Source: CAZCGA01 sp964498075
GTDB lineage: Bacteria; Desulfobacterota; Binatia; HRBIN30
DNA length: 64,000 nucleotides
Assembly: GCA_964498075.1 (NCBI GenBank)
Contig: CAZCGA010000017.1
Coordinates: 1 to 64,000 of the forward strand
Reading direction: 5' to 3'
The notes below the pieces were generated by a model. It had not been told where the DNA came from, did not search any database, and saw only the letters and a program-made list of their open reading frames with translations. Both the position numbers and the translations under genes were made by a program. Of the stretch, positions 52,767 to 60,383 are shown piece by piece (the stretch's first letter is position 1; the number at the start of each line of letters is the position of its first letter).

Positions 52767-54044
52767 ATGAGCTCGCATGTGCACAAGCTTTGGGGTCCAG
52801 TGGTCGGAGTGGTGGCGATGCTCGCCGTCGCAGCGCCTGCGACAGCGGTGGCGCCGGGAGGCGTCGGCGACTGCGATGACGACGGCAAGGTCGAGACCAG
52901 CGACCTGATCACCGGTGTGGCGGTTGCGCTCGGCAGCTTGCCGCGGACGGCCTGCCCCGAGCTCGACGTCAATCTTGACGGCGGCGTGTCGATCGATGAG
53001 CTTCTCCGAGCGGTCGGTGCGGCGCTCGCCGTGCCGCCGCGCGTGGCATTCATCGTCGCCACCGATTTCCAGACCGGTTCGTTCGGCACCATCGGCCTCG
53101 ACGATCTGGTAGTGGCACAGAGGGCTGGCCCGGCACGGCTGCTCAACAGCGACGCCGTGGCGCGCACCTTCGGCGGGCTGGTGTACGTGCTCAATCGGTT
53201 CGGCGCCGACAACATTCAGATCTTGGATCCCGCGCGCGCCTTCGCGACGGTCTTGCAGTGCTCCACCGGCAATGGGTCGAATCCGAACGACATCACGATC
53301 GTGAGTCCGACGAAGGCCTACGTCACCCGGCTCGCCGCACGCGAGCTGCTCATCGTCAACCCGTCGGCGCGGCCGGACTGCAGCGACTTCATGCGCGGCA
53401 CGATCGACTTGTCATCGCTGGCGGACGCCGACGGTATTCCCGACATGGGCCAGCTCCGCCTGGTCGGTGATCGCTTGTTCGTGGCGCTCGGGCGTCTGCA
53501 GAACTTCCAACCCGCCGGACCCGGCGCCATCGCAGTGATCGACGCCACCAGCGACACGTTGGTCGACTCGATCACACTTACGGGCGAGAATCCGTTTGGT
53601 GAGAGCAAGGGGCTGGTGCTAGACAACGGCAGCCTTGTCGTCGCCGAGGTCGGGCTGTTTGGCGTGAATGATGGAGGACTGGAGCGCATCAACTTGGAGA
53701 GCAACCGTGCCGAGGGGTTCTTCATCACGGAGAGCGACCTCGGTGGCGACGTGACCGACTTCGCGCTGGTGAATGACCAACTCGGCTACGCGATCGTCTC
53801 GAAGGCCGACTTCACGAGCGACCTCGTCGGCTTCGATCCGACGACGCGCACGATCGTCCGGCGGCTGATCACGGGCGGCAATCTTTCGGACATTGAGCTC
53901 GACGCTGCCGGGCGGCTGTTCGTCGCCGACCGCGCCATCACCCGCCCGGGCGTGCGTGTGTTCCGCGCCAGCGACGGCGTCGAGCTGACGAGCCTTCCGC
54001 TGGACGTCGGTCTGCCGCCGTTTGACATCGTGTTCCTCGAATGA
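52767..54044 (+). CDS. secreted dockerin-like plus beta-propeller protein in the B12 operon
   Basis: A 425-residue exported protein behind AAAGGGAGGG. The signal peptide ends near PATA-VA. Residues 34-90 contain two calcium-loop halves, GDCDDDGKVETSDLITGV and ELDVNLDGGVSIDELLRAV, a full dockerin-like pair. Residues about 95-425 form a repeating four-strand pattern typical of a YVTN/NHL-like propeller: VAFIVATDF, GLVYVLNRFGADNIQILDP, AYVTRLAARELLIVNP and LFVADRAITRPGVRVFRASDG. It lies 20 bases after btuB and overlaps btuF by four bases, so it should share B12 control. It could be a surface corrinoid-binding partner of the receptor; this is inference, and no B12-ligand motif is visible. Confidence 0.85.
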   Translation: MSSHVHKLWGPVVGVVAMLAVAAPATAVAPGGVGDCDDDGKVETSDLITGVAVALGSLPRTACPELDVNLDGGVSIDELLRAVGAALAVPPRVAFIVATDFQTGSFGTIGLDDLVVAQRAGPARLLNSDAVARTFGGLVYVLNRFGADNIQILDPARAFATVLQCSTGNGSNPNDITIVSPTKAYVTRLAARELLIVNPSARPDCSDFMRGTIDLSSLADADGIPDMGQLRLVGDRLFVALGRLQNFQPAGPGAIAVIDATSDTLVDSITLTGENPFGESKGLVLDNGSLVVAEVGLFGVNDGGLERINLESNRAEGFFITESDLGGDVTDFALVNDQLGYAIVSKADFTSDLVGFDPTTRTIVRRLITGGNLSDIELDAAGRLFVADRAITRPGVRVFRASDGVELTSLPLDVGLPPFDIVFLE

Positions 54045-54937
54045 GGACGGCTCGGATGCACGACGCGCGCACGTCGCCCATGAGGCGCGGGGTCCTGCTG
54101 CTCCTGCTCTGTGCGGCAGCGGCGATGGCGCGAGCCGATGTTCAGCGCATCATCTCACTGACGCCGTCGGTGACCGAGACCCTCTTCGCGCTCGGGCTGG
54201 GAGCCAAGCTGGTGGGCGTCTCCACCTACTGCGACTATCCACCGGAGGCGCGGAAGATCGATCGGGTTGGAACGTTCCTCACTCCCAATGTGGAGGCGAT
54301 TGTCGCCAAGCATCCCGACCTCGTCATAGCGGTGCCGAGCCCGGGCAATCAGAACCCCGTGGAGACCTTGCGGCGACTCGGTCTGCAGGTGTTGATCGTC
54401 GATCCCAACTCCGTCGCCGAGATCGAAGAGTCGACGGTCACCATCGGGCGCGCGGTCGGGCACGATGCGGAGGCGCGCGCGCTGGTGACGCGCATCGAGC
54501 AAGGCATCGCCGCCATCCGTGCGCGTCTTGACGAGGTCCCGCCGCGCACGGTGCTGATGGTCGTCGGGCACACACCGTTGATCGCCGCCGGCGGTCGAAC
54601 CCTTCAGGACGAGCTGATCCGTTTGGCGCACGGCACCAACATCGCGGCGGCTGCGGGCAGCCTGTGGCCGCATCTGAGCATCGAGTTCGCACTTGCGGCG
54701 GCGCCGGACGTCATCATTGATACGACGATGGGCAACGAGGACGTGAGTGGCGCGGCGGCGGCGCAGGCGTTTTGGCAAGACTTCCCGACCATTCCGGCCG
54801 TGCGCACCGGTCGGGTGTGCGGATACCGCCAAATTGAGCTCTTGCGCCCCGGGCCGCGCGTCGTGGAAGCCTTGCAGACGATTGCGCGCTGTATTCATCC
54901 GGAAGCACTTGAAGCCATGGGGTCGCTGGCTCACTGA
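54041..54937 (+). CDS. btuF: cobalamin-binding periplasmic protein BtuF-like
   Basis: A 298-residue class III solute-binding protein. The signal peptide ends near AMARA-DV. Motifs are RIISLTPSVTETLFALGLGAKLVGVSTYCDYP, GTFLTPNVEAIVAKHPDLVI, RTVLMVVGHTP and the C-terminal RTGRVCGYRQIELLRPGPRV. It delivers corrinoid to the BtuCD importer. Its start overlaps the dockerin-propeller stop (ATGA), and btuC follows 16 bases after its stop. Confidence 0.92.
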   Translation: MRTARMHDARTSPMRRGVLLLLLCAAAAMARADVQRIISLTPSVTETLFALGLGAKLVGVSTYCDYPPEARKIDRVGTFLTPNVEAIVAKHPDLVIAVPSPGNQNPVETLRRLGLQVLIVDPNSVAEIEESTVTIGRAVGHDAEARALVTRIEQGIAAIRARLDEVPPRTVLMVVGHTPLIAAGGRTLQDELIRLAHGTNIAAAAGSLWPHLSIEFALAAAPDVIIDTTMGNEDVSGAAAAQAFWQDFPTIPAVRTGRVCGYRQIELLRPGPRVVEALQTIARCIHPEALEAMGSLAH

Positions 54938-54953
54938 GATTCAAAGAGCGCAC

Positions 54954-55973
54954 ATGACTCAATCCCATCTGACCTTCCGGCGCTTTGTGACGGTCAACCT
55001 GGTCCTTGCTGGCCTATTGCTCTGCAGCATCACCGGCGCCGCGCTCGTCGGCAGTGTGCACGTCGACCTGGCGCGCGCGTTACGCACGGACGTACCGAAC
55101 AACAGCGATCGGATCATTCTGTTCGAGACGCGCTTGCCGCGCGTCCTGTTGGCGGCGATCGTCGGCGGGGCCTTGGCGACCGCGGGGGTCACATTACAGG
55201 GGCTGCTGCGCAATCCGTTGGCGGAGCCGCACCTCATCGGCGTCTCGGGGGGCGCGGCGTTGGGTGCCGTGATCGCCGTCATCATCGGCGGCCGCAGCAC
55301 CTTTACGGAAGCGTCGGTGCTGCCGCTCGCCGCGGCGGTCGGGGCGTTGGTATCGATGGGGATCATCTATCGGCTGGCGCTGGTGCATGGCCGTTTGCAA
55401 CCGTATGTGTTGCTGCTGGCGGGCGTGGTGTACAACGCGTTCGCCGGTGCATTGATCCTGTGCGTGAATGCCGTCGCCGATTTCTACCAGGCGCAGGGCA
55501 TCCTGTTTTGGCTGATGGGCAACCTGGCGACGCAGAGCTACCGGTTGGTGGCGACGATCGGTCTGTACACGGCCATCGGCACCGTCTGGCTCCTGTTGCA
55601 GACGCGTCAGCTCAACGTGCTCAGCCTCGGTGAGGAAGGGGCAATGCAGCTCGGCGTCGACGTCCATCGGGTCCGCCGTGCCGCGTTCTTGGGCGCCTCG
55701 TTCCTCGTGGGTGCGGTGGTCTCGGTGAGCGGCATGATCGGCTTCGTCGGCCTGATCGTGCCGCACGTGATGCGCTTGATCCTCGGTGCCGATCATCGTC
55801 TGCTCCTGCCGGCGTCGTTGCTCGCCGGCGCGACGTTCTTGATCTGGGCCGACACGATTGCCCGCACGGCGCTCGGTATCGTGGAGATCCCCGTCGGCGT
55901 GGTGACGGCGCTGTGTGGCGGCCCGTTCTTCGTCTATCTCTTGAGGCGCGAAGGGAGGAAGGTGTTCGGATGA
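54954..55973 (+). CDS. btuC: cobalamin ABC importer permease
   Basis: A 339-residue FecCD-family permease with about ten membrane helices. Typical blocks are RLPRVLLAAIVGGALATAGVTLQGLLRNPLAEPHLIGVSGGAALGAV and MIGFVGLIVPHVMRLILGADHRLLLPASLLAGA. ATG 54954 (MTQSHLTFRR) was chosen for its position after btuF; longer frames overlap btuF. The last bases overlap btuD (ATGA). Iron-siderophore permeases are close relatives; the riboswitch favours B12. Confidence 0.93.
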   Translation: MTQSHLTFRRFVTVNLVLAGLLLCSITGAALVGSVHVDLARALRTDVPNNSDRIILFETRLPRVLLAAIVGGALATAGVTLQGLLRNPLAEPHLIGVSGGAALGAVIAVIIGGRSTFTEASVLPLAAAVGALVSMGIIYRLALVHGRLQPYVLLLAGVVYNAFAGALILCVNAVADFYQAQGILFWLMGNLATQSYRLVATIGLYTAIGTVWLLLQTRQLNVLSLGEEGAMQLGVDVHRVRRAAFLGASFLVGAVVSVSGMIGFVGLIVPHVMRLILGADHRLLLPASLLAGATFLIWADTIARTALGIVEIPVGVVTALCGGPFFVYLLRREGRKVFG

Positions 55974-56833
55974 AACTGCCCCCTGACCCCCTCCTTGGTG
56001 AGGAGGGGGAACTCAAGAGAGCGGCGATCGACGCGCAGGGCTTGCAGTTCAGCTACGGCCGGGAACTGGTCATCGATGACGTCTCGCTGACCCTCGCGCC
56101 CGGCGAGATGCTCGGGGTCATCGGGCCGAACGGGTCGGGGAAGTCAACGCTGCTGCGTTTGCTGAGCGGCGTCCTGCAGCCCGCGGGCGGTAAGGTGCGC
56201 TTGCAGGGCCGTGCGTTGTCGACGTTCTCGCGCCGCGAGCTGGGTCAGGCGATCGCAGTCGTGCCGCAAGACACCGTGATCGAGTTTCCGTTCTCGGTCA
56301 CCGAGGTGGTGCTGATGGGCCGTTCGCCGCACCTCGGCGGCTTTGCGTTCGAAGGCGATCGTGACCTCGCGGTGGCGCGTGCCGCCATGCAGCGCACGGG
56401 TGTGCTCCATCTGGCGCAGCGTTCCATTCACGAGCTGAGCGGCGGTGAGCGCCAGCGCGTCATCCTGGCGCGCGCCCTGGCGCAGGAGGCGCCGATCATG
56501 CTGCTCGACGAGCCCGGGGCCTTCCTCGACATCCGGCACGAGGTCGAGATCTACGATCTCCTCGACGACCTGCGGCACGAGGGGCGCAGCATCCTCACCG
56601 TGCTCCACGACCTCAACCTGGCGGCGCTCTACTGCGATCGCGTGGCGCTGCTGAAGGCCGGGCGGCTGGTGCGCCTCGGACCGCCGTCCGAGGTGATCAC
56701 CTACGCGACACTGACTGAGGTGTACGAGACCGAGGTCTACGTCGACCTCAACGACGTCACCGGCGCGGTGAACGTCCTGCCGCTCAGCCGCGTCTATCGC
56801 GAGCGTCTGCGGCGCGAGCCCGGGCGCGACTGA
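55970..56833 (+). CDS. btuD: cobalamin ABC importer ATPase
   Basis: A 287-residue ABC ATPase with Walker A GPNGSGKST (52-60), the Q-loop in AVVPQDTVIEFPF, signature ELSGGERQRV, Walker B PIMLLDEPGAFLD and the H-loop VLHDLNL. It overlaps btuC by four bases. Residues 3-16 (about PPDPLLGEEGELK) are encoded by a palindromic dispersed repeat and have no counterpart in normal BtuD/FecE proteins, whose fold begins near AAIDAQGLQFSYG. The C-terminus ends with GAVNVLPLSRVYRERLRREPGRD, part of which is duplicated downstream at 57521-57600. Confidence 0.93.
   Translation: MKLPPDPLLGEEGELKRAAIDAQGLQFSYGRELVIDDVSLTLAPGEMLGVIGPNGSGKSTLLRLLSGVLQPAGGKVRLQGRALSTFSRRELGQAIAVVPQDTVIEFPFSVTEVVLMGRSPHLGGFAFEGDRDLAVARAAMQRTGVLHLAQRSIHELSGGERQRVILARALAQEAPIMLLDEPGAFLDIRHEVEIYDLLDDLRHEGRSILTVLHDLNLAALYCDRVALLKAGRLVRLGPPSEVITYATLTEVYETEVYVDLNDVTGAVNVLPLSRVYRERLRREPGRD
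55976..56013 (+). repeat. palindromic dispersed repeat translated within btuD
   Basis: The core arms CCCCCTCCT (55987-55995) and AGGAGGGGG (56001-56009) flank TGGTG. The wider sequence matches the right inverted repeat of the DUF559 element at 59881-59915. It is read in frame as the N-terminus of the ATPase. Confidence 0.75.
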
Positions 56834-57330
56834 GGCGACGGGCGCGCATCGCGCATCTCGATCGCCTCACGCAAGAGCGGCAGCGTGCGCTTGTCCTTTT
56901 CATGCCCCAATTCTTCCTTCACGAGGATTTGCGTCTCCAGATCCAGCAGGGTGATATAGATCTCATGCAACTTCCGCCGCCTGGCATGTCGCACGAGGGC
57001 CGCGAAGTCTCGGTGCTTACCGATCATGCCGAGAACATCGAGCGGCCCGAATCGCGTCATGAGCAGGTGATGCCCTTCGCCGGCGAGCGCCTCGGCCGTC
57101 GGAGTCAATTTCACGTCCCGTCGGGACCGGTAGCAGGCTTGGAGTTCCTTCAGCGCGCCGAGGAGACGCGTCAGGTTGTCGCTGGCGCGGTCGTGCACGA
57201 TGTCCAGGTCGAACGTCGAGACCGGCACTCCCTCGATGACGGCAGCTACGCCGCCGACGAGGATAAAGCGCACGCGGTGGCGGCGCAGGATTTCGAGAAT
57301 GCGGGCGAAGTCAGTGCGCGGCGCGGCCAC
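56794..57330 (-). CDS. minimal nucleotidyltransferase-like protein
   Basis: A 178-residue protein with a nucleotidyltransferase-fold core: RFILVGGVAAVIEGVPVSTFDLDIVHDRA, that is GG...(S/T)xDxD with one Asp pair, followed by a helical region (NLTRLLGALKELQACYRSRR) and DVLGMIG. It belongs to the DUF6036/AbiEii-like class often found with a small partner. The start is GTG 57330, overlapping the partner's stop by 20 bases. The tail is Arg-rich and its last 40 bases overlap the end of btuD on the other strand. A toxin-antitoxin or defence role is possible but unproven. Confidence 0.75.
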   Translation of the reverse strand: MAAPRTDFARILEILRRHRVRFILVGGVAAVIEGVPVSTFDLDIVHDRASDNLTRLLGALKELQACYRSRRDVKLTPTAEALAGEGHHLLMTRFGPLDVLGMIGKHRDFAALVRHARRRKLHEIYITLLDLETQILVKEELGHEKDKRTLPLLREAIEMRDARPSPQSRPGSRRRRSR

Positions 57331-57487
57331 GGCGCAGTTTCGAAACTAGCTCGACATAGTCCTGCAGGACCTGGAGCCGCTCCGGTGGCTTCAGGCTCAG
57401 CATCCAGCGGATCAGGGAGCGGTCCACCGCTTCAGCTTCGGGCCTGGCGTCTGGCGATCTTAGTCGGAGTCGGCGGGAACGCGTCAC
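57311..57487 (-). CDS. small helical partner of the nucleotidyltransferase
   Basis: A protein of about 58 residues from GTG 57487; a TTG at 57523 would add 12 residues. The C-terminal part, DRSLIRWMLSLKPPERLQVLQDYVELVSKLRRG, is an amphipathic two-helix unit that I recognise from many small genes placed just before nucleotidyltransferases of this type. The 20-base overlap with the downstream gene supports co-translation. Confidence 0.6.
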   Translation of the reverse strand: MTRSRRLRLRSPDARPEAEAVDRSLIRWMLSLKPPERLQVLQDYVELVSKLRRGRAAH

Positions 57488-57520
57488 GTGGGCAAGGATA
57501 CCCTGGGGGCGATGCGTCCA

Positions 57521-57600
57521 CAATCTACGTCGTCGTCAGCGGCGCGACCGGGGCGGTGAACGTCCTGCCGCTCAGCCTCTATCGTGAGCGCTTGGGTCGC
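57521..57600 (+). pseudogene. duplicated fragment of the btuD 3' end
   Basis: The plus strand reads TGAVNVLPLS-LYRERL after IYVVVSGA, closely matching the btuD C-terminus (VYVDLNDV-TGAVNVLPLSRVYRERL) at both DNA and protein level. It has no start or body of its own. The two copies bracket the nucleotidyltransferase pair. Confidence 0.7.
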
Positions 57601-57623
57601 CAGCGACCGCAGAGAACGGCGCA

Positions 57624-58445
57624 ATGACCGGATGGCCAACCGATCTGCTGCGCTGCCCGCGCTGTGAGCGGGGCTCGCTCGCCCTTGCATCGGCGAACGA
57701 TCGTGTAGAGTGTCCACACTGCTCCGCGTCGTATCCGCTGATGGAAGGCGTGATCGATCTGTTGCCGGGTGTCTCGATGAAGCCGAGCCCGGCGCAGCGC
57801 ACCATGGAGTCGGAGGCGATCGTCCGGATCTACGAGAGCCGCTGGTGGCGGCGCAGCGCACTTGTGACGCTGTTGCTCGGCATCTCCTTCGAGCAGGAAC
57901 AGGAGCTCATCTTGCGCACTGCCAACCTTCAGAAGACTGATACTGTGCTCGACCTGGCCTGTGGCCCGGGAATCTATGCCCGGCCCTTCGCACGCCAGGT
58001 TCCGGCTGGCACCGTGGTCGGATTGGACATCTCTCTTCCGATGCTCCGCTACGCCACGCGGCGGGCGCGCGAGGAAGGCCTGAGCAACCTGCTGCTCATT
58101 CACGGCACGGCGCTGGAGCTGCCGTTCCCGGCGGACCGCTTCGATCTGGTGAACTGCTGCGGCGCGCTGCACCTGTTCCCCGACGTGCCGCGCGTCTTGC
58201 GTGAGATCGAGCGTGTGTTGAAGCCCGGCGGGTGTTTCACCGTGGCCGCGTCGCGCCACCGCAGCGGACGAGTTGCCGAGGTGGCGTCCGCATTGCGTCG
58301 GCGGGTCATCGGCCTCGACTCCTTTTCTCCCGCCGAGTTGGAGTCTCGCCTCGTCGACGCAGGTTTCGAAACGGTGCAGTGCCACCACGCCAAGCGCATC
58401 TGGCTGATCATGAGCGCCCGGAAGGCCCATGCGCCGCGGTCGTAA
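57624..58445 (+). CDS. SAM-dependent methyltransferase with zinc-ribbon N-terminus
   Basis: A 273-residue protein. An N-terminal Cys4 ribbon, LRCPRCERG ... VECPHCSASYPL (residues 10-42), resembles Trm112/RlmA-like fingers. The UbiE-type methyltransferase domain follows: DLACGPGIYARPFAR (motif I), VVGLDISLPMLRYA, LPFPADRFDLVNCCGALHLF and RVLKPGGCFTVAA. The target is unknown; small molecules are common for this subgroup. The stop lies 17 bases inside the next gene, so the pair is probably co-expressed. Confidence 0.85.
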   Translation: MTGWPTDLLRCPRCERGSLALASANDRVECPHCSASYPLMEGVIDLLPGVSMKPSPAQRTMESEAIVRIYESRWWRRSALVTLLLGISFEQEQELILRTANLQKTDTVLDLACGPGIYARPFARQVPAGTVVGLDISLPMLRYATRRAREEGLSNLLLIHGTALELPFPADRFDLVNCCGALHLFPDVPRVLREIERVLKPGGCFTVAASRHRSGRVAEVASALRRRVIGLDSFSPAELESRLVDAGFETVQCHHAKRIWLIMSARKAHAPRS

Positions 58446-59454
58446 GTCTTCTGCGACGGAGCGACGCCGGCCGACGTACGGGGCGGCGACACGGCTGGCG
58501 CGGATCGTCCATAGCGTCCTCACGCAACCCACGGGACGCAGCTTCACGGGTCTCCAGGACGAGCTGGGGATCTCGCAACGCACGCTGCTGCGCTACGTCG
58601 CCGCATGCAAGCGCCATCTCGTCGACAGCTCCGGCCGGCCGCTGCTCGAAGTGACGCGCTACGGCGAGCGCGCAGTGCTGCGTCGCGCCAGCTTTGCGGA
58701 GGCGCCGGAGTCGACGGTGTTCCAGGTGCTGTTCCTGTATTTCGCCCTCACGGTGTTCCAGTTCCTCGAAGGCTCGGTGATCAAGGAGGGCATCGAGGAT
58801 GTGTGGGAGCGGTTCCGCAAGGCGGTCCCCGCCGCGCAGCGCGCCTGGCTCGCCGACTTTGCGCGGAAGTTCTACTCGATCCCATACGCGGTCAAGGAGT
58901 ACGGCGCCCTCGACGACGTGCTCGACACGATCGTCACGTGTCTCGTGTACCAAGATCGGATACGCATCGACTACGGCGGCGTGTCCGGAAGGAGCAAGGT
59001 CCACGAGTTCGAGCCGTACACGCTGGCGATGTTCCGCGGCGGGCTCTATCTCATCGGCCGCAGCCAGTCGTCCCGCAAGATCCTCACGCTCGCGGTGGAG
59101 CGCATCCGCTCGGCGGACAAGCTCGGCGAGAAGTTCGCGTACCCGGACAGCTATTCACCGGAGAAGTACACCGACGGCACGTTCGGCATCATGGACGGCC
59201 CGGCGACCGACGTTGAGTTGCACATCTTGAACCCCGAAACCGTGACCTATCTCAAGGCGCGCCGTCTGCACCGCACGCAGCGATTCGCGGATCGCCGTGA
59301 CGGAACGTCCGTACTGTCGATGACCGTGCGCGGCACCGAGGAGCTGTGCAACTGGATCCTCGGTCTTGGCCCGTGGGTGAAGGTGCTGAAGCCGAAGGGT
59401 CTGCGGGAGGAGGTGGCGCAGCTCCATGCGGAGGCGGCGCGGCTGTACCGTTGA
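58429..59454 (+). CDS. WYL-domain transcriptional regulator
   Basis: A 341-residue regulator. An N-terminal helix-turn-helix (about 20-75; FTGLQDELGISQRTLLRYVAAC) is followed by a WYL domain (about 150-240; VYQDRIRIDYGG ... EFEPYTLAMFRGGLYLIGRS) and a WCX C-terminal domain (about 250-330; LCNWILGLGPWVKVLKPKGL). WYL domains bind ligands, often nucleic acids or nucleotides, and regulate DNA-damage or phage-defence genes. It is in an accessory region next to nuclease-type genes. It overlaps the methyltransferase gene by 17 bases. Confidence 0.9.
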   Translation: MRRGRKSSATERRRPTYGAATRLARIVHSVLTQPTGRSFTGLQDELGISQRTLLRYVAACKRHLVDSSGRPLLEVTRYGERAVLRRASFAEAPESTVFQVLFLYFALTVFQFLEGSVIKEGIEDVWERFRKAVPAAQRAWLADFARKFYSIPYAVKEYGALDDVLDTIVTCLVYQDRIRIDYGGVSGRSKVHEFEPYTLAMFRGGLYLIGRSQSSRKILTLAVERIRSADKLGEKFAYPDSYSPEKYTDGTFGIMDGPATDVELHILNPETVTYLKARRLHRTQRFADRRDGTSVLSMTVRGTEELCNWILGLGPWVKVLKPKGLREEVAQLHAEAARLYR

Positions 59455-59483
59455 GAATTCCGGCTGGTTGAGCGTTGGTCAGG

Positions 59484-59518
59484 TTCCCCTCCTTTCCAAG
59501 GAGGGGCCAGGGGAGGTT
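59484..59518 (+). repeat. left inverted repeat of the DUF559 unit
   Basis: It is itself a palindrome: CCCCTCC TTTCC AAGGAGGGG, followed by a GGGGAGGTT end. It overlaps the last bases of the nuclease gene stop. Confidence 0.75.
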
Positions 59519-59879
59519 ATCTTCGCTGCCGCACGACGGCTTCGATCCTCTCGAGCACCCCCTCGATGTTCTCGAAGATCTCCGCGTTCGTAAACCGAAT
59601 CACAGCGATGCCAAACTTCGCAAGGGAGCTTGTGCGCTCACTGTCGTACGCCACGCCGTCACTGATGAGGTGGGAGCCACCATCGACTTCGATTGCCAGC
59701 TTGCAGCTAGGCGAGTAGAAATCAACCACGAACGCGTCCACGCCGTATTGGCGGCGGAACTTTACGCCGAGCTGTTTTCCTCGCAAGCGCGACCAGAGTA
59801 TGCGTTCCGCATCCGTAGCGTTGTTGCGCAACGTCCGTCGCTTCTCTCGTTGGCCCGTCTGATTGTAGTGAAGCGTCAT
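59517..59879 (-). CDS. DUF559 Vsr-like endonuclease domain protein
   Basis: A 120-residue protein of the DUF559/Vsr (PF04480) fold. The N-terminal LRNNATDAERILWSRLRGKQLG is followed by the nuclease core KFRRQYGVDAFVVDFYSPSCKLAIEVDGGSH and the C-terminal AVIRFTNAEIFENIEGVLERI. The expected catalytic residues, the Asp in YGVD...VDFY and Glu-Val-Asp, are present. ATG 59879 was chosen; a TTG one codon earlier is possible. Such genes are often found with CCCCTCC-AAGGAGGGG repeats, as here. Confidence 0.88.
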   Translation of the reverse strand: MTLHYNQTGQREKRRTLRNNATDAERILWSRLRGKQLGVKFRRQYGVDAFVVDFYSPSCKLAIEVDGGSHLISDGVAYDSERTSSLAKFGIAVIRFTNAEIFENIEGVLERIEAVVRQRR

Positions 59880-59880
59880 C

Positions 59881-59915
59881 AACCTCCCCTTACCCCTCCT
59901 TGGAAAGGAGGGGAA
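59881..59915 (-). repeat. right inverted repeat of the DUF559 unit
   Basis: The reverse complement of the left end with two mismatches. It starts two bases upstream of the nuclease ATG, so the gene is translated straight out of the repeat. Confidence 0.75.
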
Positions 59916-60011
59916 TGCCTCCCTACCTCCAGCTTACTGACGTGCCTCGACGAATCTGTGTCAACCGCTGACACTGCAAGTCTGCTACACGTGCCGCCCG
60001 GAGGTCGGACT

Positions 60012-60299
60012 ATGACAGGCGACGATGAAATCCATCGCGAGGGCACAACGAGCGGCGCCGAAATCGCCCCGGTCCCGAACGCCCCGCTGCAGTTGGGCGA
60101 CCCGCAAATCGGCCGGCCGTGTCCATTCTGCCGGCAACCGTTTGCGGCCGGTGACGTAACGAGGTGGGCCGACGGCGGGCCCGCCGATGCCTCGGAGCTA
60201 GCCAAGGCCCGGCGGGGCCTGCCATACGTCAGCGGCCCGCCCTTCGAGCTGCACTACGATTGCGGCGATCCGCGGGGGCGCGCGTTGCGGTGGCACTGA
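60012..60299 (+). CDS. small zinc-finger-like protein
   Basis: A 95-residue protein from ATG 60012 behind GGAGG. It has one CPFC pair (PCPFCRQPFAAGDVTRW) and a C-terminal HYDCG that could complete a Cys2-His-Cys metal site. The first 30 residues are polar and probably disordered. No family recognised. It lies just beyond the DUF559 unit. Confidence 0.6.
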   Translation: MTGDDEIHREGTTSGAEIAPVPNAPLQLGDPQIGRPCPFCRQPFAAGDVTRWADGGPADASELAKARRGLPYVSGPPFELHYDCGDPRGRALRWH

Positions 60300-60383
60300 G
60301 CGGGGAGAAGCAAGCGCCGGGAGGGGGGCACACGCGGCTGGTCGGTATCCCATTTTCAGACGCATCCGCTGTTGGATGAGCAG

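Larger units (their letters stand above)
59484..59915. mobile_element. inverted-repeat-flanked DUF559 unit (candidate minimal mobile element)
   Basis: The 35-base ends at 59484-59518 and 59881-59915 are inverted copies of each other with 33 of 35 bases matching by eye. They enclose exactly one gene, a Vsr-fold DUF559 nuclease. The end sequence also occurs at the start of btuD. No target-site duplication is obvious. Confidence 0.6.
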
